Part shown: positions 60,362 through 64,000 of the stretch, one piece after another | How the letters are laid out: every line of letters starts with the position of its first letter | Numbering within the stretch: the stretch's first letter is position 1 | NCBI RefSeq assembly: GCF_002994745.2 | Contig: NC_037092.1 | Coordinates: forward strand, 15,243,501 to 15,307,500 | Reading direction: 5' to 3' | Length of the DNA: 64,000 nt | DNA from: Rosa chinensis | Taxonomy: Eukaryota > Streptophyta > Magnoliopsida > Rosales > Rosaceae | Notes under the pieces: generated by a model | Databases searched by the model: none | The model's input: the letters and a program-made list of their open reading frames with translations, nothing else | Told to the model about the DNA's origin: nothing | Program-made: the position numbers and the translations under genes

Positions 60362-60964
60362 ACACTTTTCCCTAAAAAGTGACGGCGGGAGCTGCACCTC
60401 AAGAAATCTCATTTCTGTCACTGAGGACTGGCAGTGACGAAATCGAATCCCCAAACAGCCTTGCCCCGCACCTAATCTAAGATCCAAACTTGCCTCTGAA
60501 CGACGAGTTGTAAAGGCTGAAGCAGCGGCGAGGCGAGCAAAGGTGCTTGCCAGACCAATGGAGTAACAAACGCGGGAGCCAGAGGAGTCACTAGAGGAGC
60601 CAATAGCGGAAGCTTCGGCGGACCTCTCGTTAAGGGGCAGGTGACACATGAATAGAAGAATAACTGGAAGAATTAGTCTAGTACAGGCCAATCCAAGGAA
60701 GCATGTGCTGAGGAAAGTGATTGATGAATGTAACCGAGCCAGTCCTCTGGGGCTCGTAGCCGAAATCGAGGGGGATGCCGGTAAGTCTCCATTCAAAGTA
60801 ACAAATGGGCACCAACCCAGGTAACACCGATCAACATTTAGCAGTTATTCCTATGATTTTCGTTTACAATTGATCTTGAAGTGCAATGGAAGCCAGTGGT
60901 GAGAATGACTAAATTATTGTTCGATTAAACTTGTGTGACCTTCTGGACCTCACCCTCGCCGATG

Positions 60965-61275
60965 ATGGACCATGGACCACACCCTCGCTGCAGGCGGGGG
61001 TGGGATGGCGTCCCTCACCCCTCGCCGCGGACAGGGGTGGGATGGTGGACCACACCCTCGCTGCAGGCGGGGGTGGGATGGCGTGCCTCACCCTTTGCCG
61101 AGGACAGGGGTGGGATGGTGGACCACACCCTCGCTGCAGGGGGGGTGGGATGGCGTGCCTCACCCCTTGCCGCGGGCGGGGTGGGATGATGGACCACACC
61201 CTCGCTGCAGGCGGGGGTGGAATGGCGTGCCTCACCCCTCGCCGCGGGCGGGGGTGGGATGATGGACCACAGCGA
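60965..61275. repeat. ~72-bp GC-rich minisatellite, four units
   Basis: Units start GACCACACCCTCGCTGCAGG and contain GGGGTGGGATGGCGTGCCTC. Because of the composition, frames on both strands are open (for example 60931-61473), but none is a credible gene. Confidence 0.9.
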
Positions 61276-61439
61276 GGGTGGGATGGCTGGATGGATTTTA
61301 AACTTGCAGGATGTAGTGGTTATGCAATTGGTACTACATCCGACCCCCACAGGGAATGGGGGCAATCCCATCCCCGGAAGATGTTAAGAAGCAGTGCGCG
61401 GAGGGCAGACCCTTCAATACGACAAGGAAACATCATCGA

Positions 61440-62040
61440 GGTTGACACCGACGTGCACTCTCGTCGAGATTGACACCGACGCTGAGGTGAGGTTATACAG
61501 AAAAATGCCTACGCCGACGTCAAGGTTGACGCCAAGGGCCGAAGACTAGACGCCAACGTCGAGGTCGACACTGAGGTTATTGAGAAAGACGTCACCGACG
61601 TCGAGGTCGAGGTTGGCGCTGAGGTGAGGTTATTGAGAGAAATGCCTACGCCGACGACGAGGTTGACGATAAGGGCCGACGACGAGATGCCAATGTCGAG
61701 GTAGACACTGAGGTTATTGCGAAAGAATTTGCCGACGTCGAGGTTGACACCGAGGTTATTGAGAAAAACGTCACCGACGTCAAGGTTGGCGCCAACATTA
61801 AGGTTGACACCGACGTCAAGGTTAGCGCCTAGGTTATTAGGAGCGACATCATTGACATCGAGGCTGGCATCGTAGTTATTGAGAAGGATGTCACCGACGT
61901 CAAGGTTGGTGCCGAGGTTATTGAGGAAAAGTCACCATCGTCGAGGTTGACGCCGCAAACATTAAACAAGACGTCATCGACGCCTACGTCGACGTCGACG
62001 TCGTGGTCATTGTGAAGGAGAAGTCATGATGTCGAGGTCG
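61440..62040 (+). repeat. GACGTCGAGGTTGAC-type degenerate repeat, coding-like
   Basis: Short units of 12-60 bp built on GA(C/G)GTC(G/A)AGGTTGACGCC. One plus frame reads VDTEVIEKDVTDVEVEVGAE and similar Val/Asp/Glu units through several copies before stops. It may derive from an acidic repeat protein or be pure satellite; no family is recognised. Confidence 0.75.
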
Positions 62041-62533
62041 ACTTCGCAGAATGTTAGGTGACTAAGAAGGGAAAAGAGGAAGAGTTTCACAGTAGGGTAC
62101 CTTAGGCTCGGAGTCTGGTTTGAGCTGCGCTGGGGGCATGGCTTAGGAACAAGGTAGCTCAGCGGGGGCACTGAGCGCAGGTGAGACTAGAAACTAGGCT
62201 TCGGCGTTGTGGGTGAGGCGCCGGAGACGCCACAAGCAGACGAGTCCGTGTAACGCGAAGACCCGACACTAGAATGGCTGCAAGACAAAGCCAGATTTGA
62301 GTCCTGATTTGGGCACTTCTGCGTCGGCGTCGTCGACGAGATGAGATGCCGACTCTAAACAAGGAACAAGGATCTTCTTATATGGCATTTACATTTTCAA
62401 CACGAGAAAGGCCTTGATGAAATTCAAAGAGGGGTGCCCAAAGAGAAATATAAAGATGTGGAGCCCATAGATAAATTTGAGCTTTGAAAATTTTCTCTTG
62501 GGATGAATTCCCAAGGAGAAAATTTGAGGGCAT

Positions 62534-63389
62534 TGTGGGGGTGGTCAATTAATTTGACCATGCAATAATGGCAGCAGTAAGTGCGATAGTTAATGTAGCC
62601 ATAAATGCGACGGTTAATGCGACATTTAGCGTGGCAATCATGGCCGCGAATAAGTGACGGTTATTACAGAAGTAAGTACAGCCTTAATGGCGACTTGCCA
62701 TCCAAGTCATCGGTATCTTGCCATGCAAGTTTACTTGCAGCCCAAGTTGTAAGTCGCCTATAAAAGGAAAGCAGAACCTCCAGGTATGGCATGGAACTCT
62801 AGTCGAGACTTCAATCCTTGACTCAGAAACGTACTGACTTAGGCATCGGAGGGTCTTTTGCAGGTACCCCCTCCTCCTCTATCACACAGACGACAAAGAA
62901 GAGAATCCGCTTCTTCGTCAAAACCAAGAAGCGGAGAGAGATTACGAAGAGGAGCTACGGAGAGAGGTTACATAGGGAGTTTACATAGGGAGATTACATA
63001 GGGAGGTGACAAAGCGGAGAGAGATTATGAAGGGAGGTTACGGAGGGAGCTTGGATAGGGAAGTTACAGAGGGAGTTCGCATAGGGAGGTGACAAAGCGG
63101 AGAGAGATTACAAAGGGAAGCTACAAAGGGAGGTTACGAAGGGAGCTCGCATAGGGAGGTTACGGAGGGAGCTCGCATAGGGAGGTTACAGAGGGAGCTC
63201 GCATAGGGAGGCTACGGAGGGAGCTCGCGCAGGGAGGATACAGAGGGAGGAAGCCAAAGGGAGTCTGCGCTTCATCAAACATCGAGTCAACGACAAATTG
63301 AAACCCTCAATTATCCCCGGTTCAGCTTCTGCTCCAATCCGCATTAATTGTTGGGTCAAACTCCTCAACGGAATTTTTCACCTCCAACA
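62534..63389 (+). repeat. 3' LTR
   Basis: 856 bp, TATAAAAG at about 62759-62766. It is 82 bp longer than the 5' LTR through extra copies of the GGGAGGTTAC-type units (about 62985-63230). A purine-rich AAGGAGAAAATTTGAGGGC stretch lies just upstream. Confidence 0.92.
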
Positions 63390-64000
63390 ATTGACATGTG
63401 TGATTTCAAGTTTAAAAGCAATTGATCTCTGTCTTGCAGTGCCTTGTCAACAGCATGAACCTTGGTGGTGCCAGGGATATACATGGAAATGGATGGTAGT
63501 GCACGACCATATAATGCCTGATATGGTGTCATTCTGATTGTGGCATGGTAAGTAGTATTGTGCCAGTATTCAGCCCAGTGAAGGAGGTCTTTCCAAGTTG
63601 CAGGCTTATCGAAGAAGAAGTTGCGCAAATAATGTTCCAGAGATCTGTTGACGACTTCAGATTGGCCATCAGTTTGTGGGTGGTAAGCAGAGCTATGGCA
63701 GAGGTGAGTGCCTTGAAGTCCGAAGAAAGATGTCCAAAAATGGCTAATAAATATTGGGTCTCTGTCACTCACAATTCGCTTTGGCATTCCATGAAGTCAA
63801 AAGACCTCTCTCATGAACAAGTCTGCTATTTGTGGAGCTGTGAAAGGGTGAGTTACAGGGATGAAGTGTGCAAACTTGGAGAGGCGATCTACTACCACCA
63901 TAATTGAATTGTAACCCTGGGAGTTTGGTAGACCTTCAACAAAGTCCATCGAAATGTCTTCCCAAACATTTTCTGGAATAGGAAAGGGTTGGAGCAACCC
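63390..64000 (-). pseudogene. Ty3/gypsy chromovirus integrase core (runs off window)
   Basis: The minus strand reads [47 protein letters not shown], then a stop, then LHGMPKRIVSDRDPIFISHF and AYHPQTDGQSEVVNRSLEHY. The three acidic residues of the integrase triad (DFVEG, SDRD, GQSEV) are present. The stop at 63797-63799 is TGA where CGA (Arg) is expected, a single CpG-type change; everything else is open. The LTR element at 59568-63389 interrupts the frame after LKSHMSI. Confidence 0.9.

Larger units (their letters stand above)
59568..63389 (+). mobile_element. Young non-autonomous LTR retrotransposon nested in gypsy pol
   Basis: 3822 bp with TGTGGGGG...CCAACA ends and exact 5-bp duplication ATTGA (59563-59567, 63390-63394). 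Left LTR 59568-60341, right LTR 62534-63389, nearly identical outside a tandem-repeat zone. A primer-binding site starting TGGCGCCGT follows the left LTR at 60344. The 2.2-kb interior has no protease, RT, RNase H or integrase. It is filled with two tandem-repeat fields. LTR features (ACTTAGGCATCGGAGGGTC, TTTTGCAGGTACC) resemble Tat-lineage gypsy LTRs, so trans-mobilisation by such an element is inferred. Confidence 0.92.

Noticed and set aside
60308..60796. 162-aa minus frame in the LTR element
   Set aside because: Antisense to the element's leader, with no motif and no conserved start.
60931..61473. 180-aa frame in the LTR element
   Set aside because: Frames on both strands are open because of the 72-bp GC-rich repeat. 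Composition explains it.
63545..63907. 120-aa plus-strand frame
   Set aside because: Shadow of the gypsy integrase on the minus strand.

Overview
The window is nuclear DNA of a dicot plant. Its genes are interrupted by spliceable GT-AG introns, the intergenic DNA is AT-rich, and most of the length is transposable elements. The SUF4, VMA21-like, ZIP, F-box and exopolygalacturonase proteins all look eudicot. Gene and repeat style suggest Rosaceae, but that is an impression and not a demonstration.

Five host loci are supported as genes: a ZIP-family zinc/iron transporter (14579-16402, three exons), a single-exon F-box protein (18764-20059), an intact exopolygalacturonase (43065-44690, four exons), a VMA21-like V-ATPase assembly factor (51292-52881) and a SUF4-type C2H2 zinc finger protein (53831-57964, seven exons). 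A second exopolygalacturonase (34170-36319) is a tandem paralogue broken by an insertion and a frameshift. A scrap of ZIP exon 1 survives near 9.1-9.25 kb.

Layout. 0-4 kb: a Mutator-like (MULE) arm abutting a PIF/Harbinger element with its two convergent ORFs. 4.4-14.2 kb: non-LTR retroposons, MITEs and a MULE, several defined by exact target-site duplications (TSDs). 14.5-20.1 kb: ZIP and F-box genes with LINE RNase H remnants between them. 20.4-29.1 kb: a gypsy fragment, hAT-like pieces and a decayed copia element of about 6 kb. 29.6-44.9 kb: the duplicated polygalacturonase locus, whose flanks carry tandem duplications, nested MITEs, a long-inverted-repeat element with a minisatellite core, and a hAT element. 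46.1-50.1 kb: a hAT-like element with a 60-bp minisatellite, then an ORF1-only LINE. 50.2-58.4 kb: VMA21-like and SUF4 genes. 58.7-64 kb: a gypsy chromovirus split by a younger non-autonomous LTR element.

The host genes are functionally unrelated (metal uptake, protein turnover, pectin degradation, V-ATPase assembly, transcription or flowering). The linking story is structural: tandem duplication of a polygalacturonase locus, then unequal decay, with one copy keeping a compact promoter and a full reading frame and the other swollen by insertions and inactivated. No new cellular system stands out. The most unusual signals are the 197/211-bp direct repeats flanking the element at 36855-39522, the alternating 60-bp repeat inside a hAT-like element, and the repeat-filled non-autonomous LTR element at 59568-63389.
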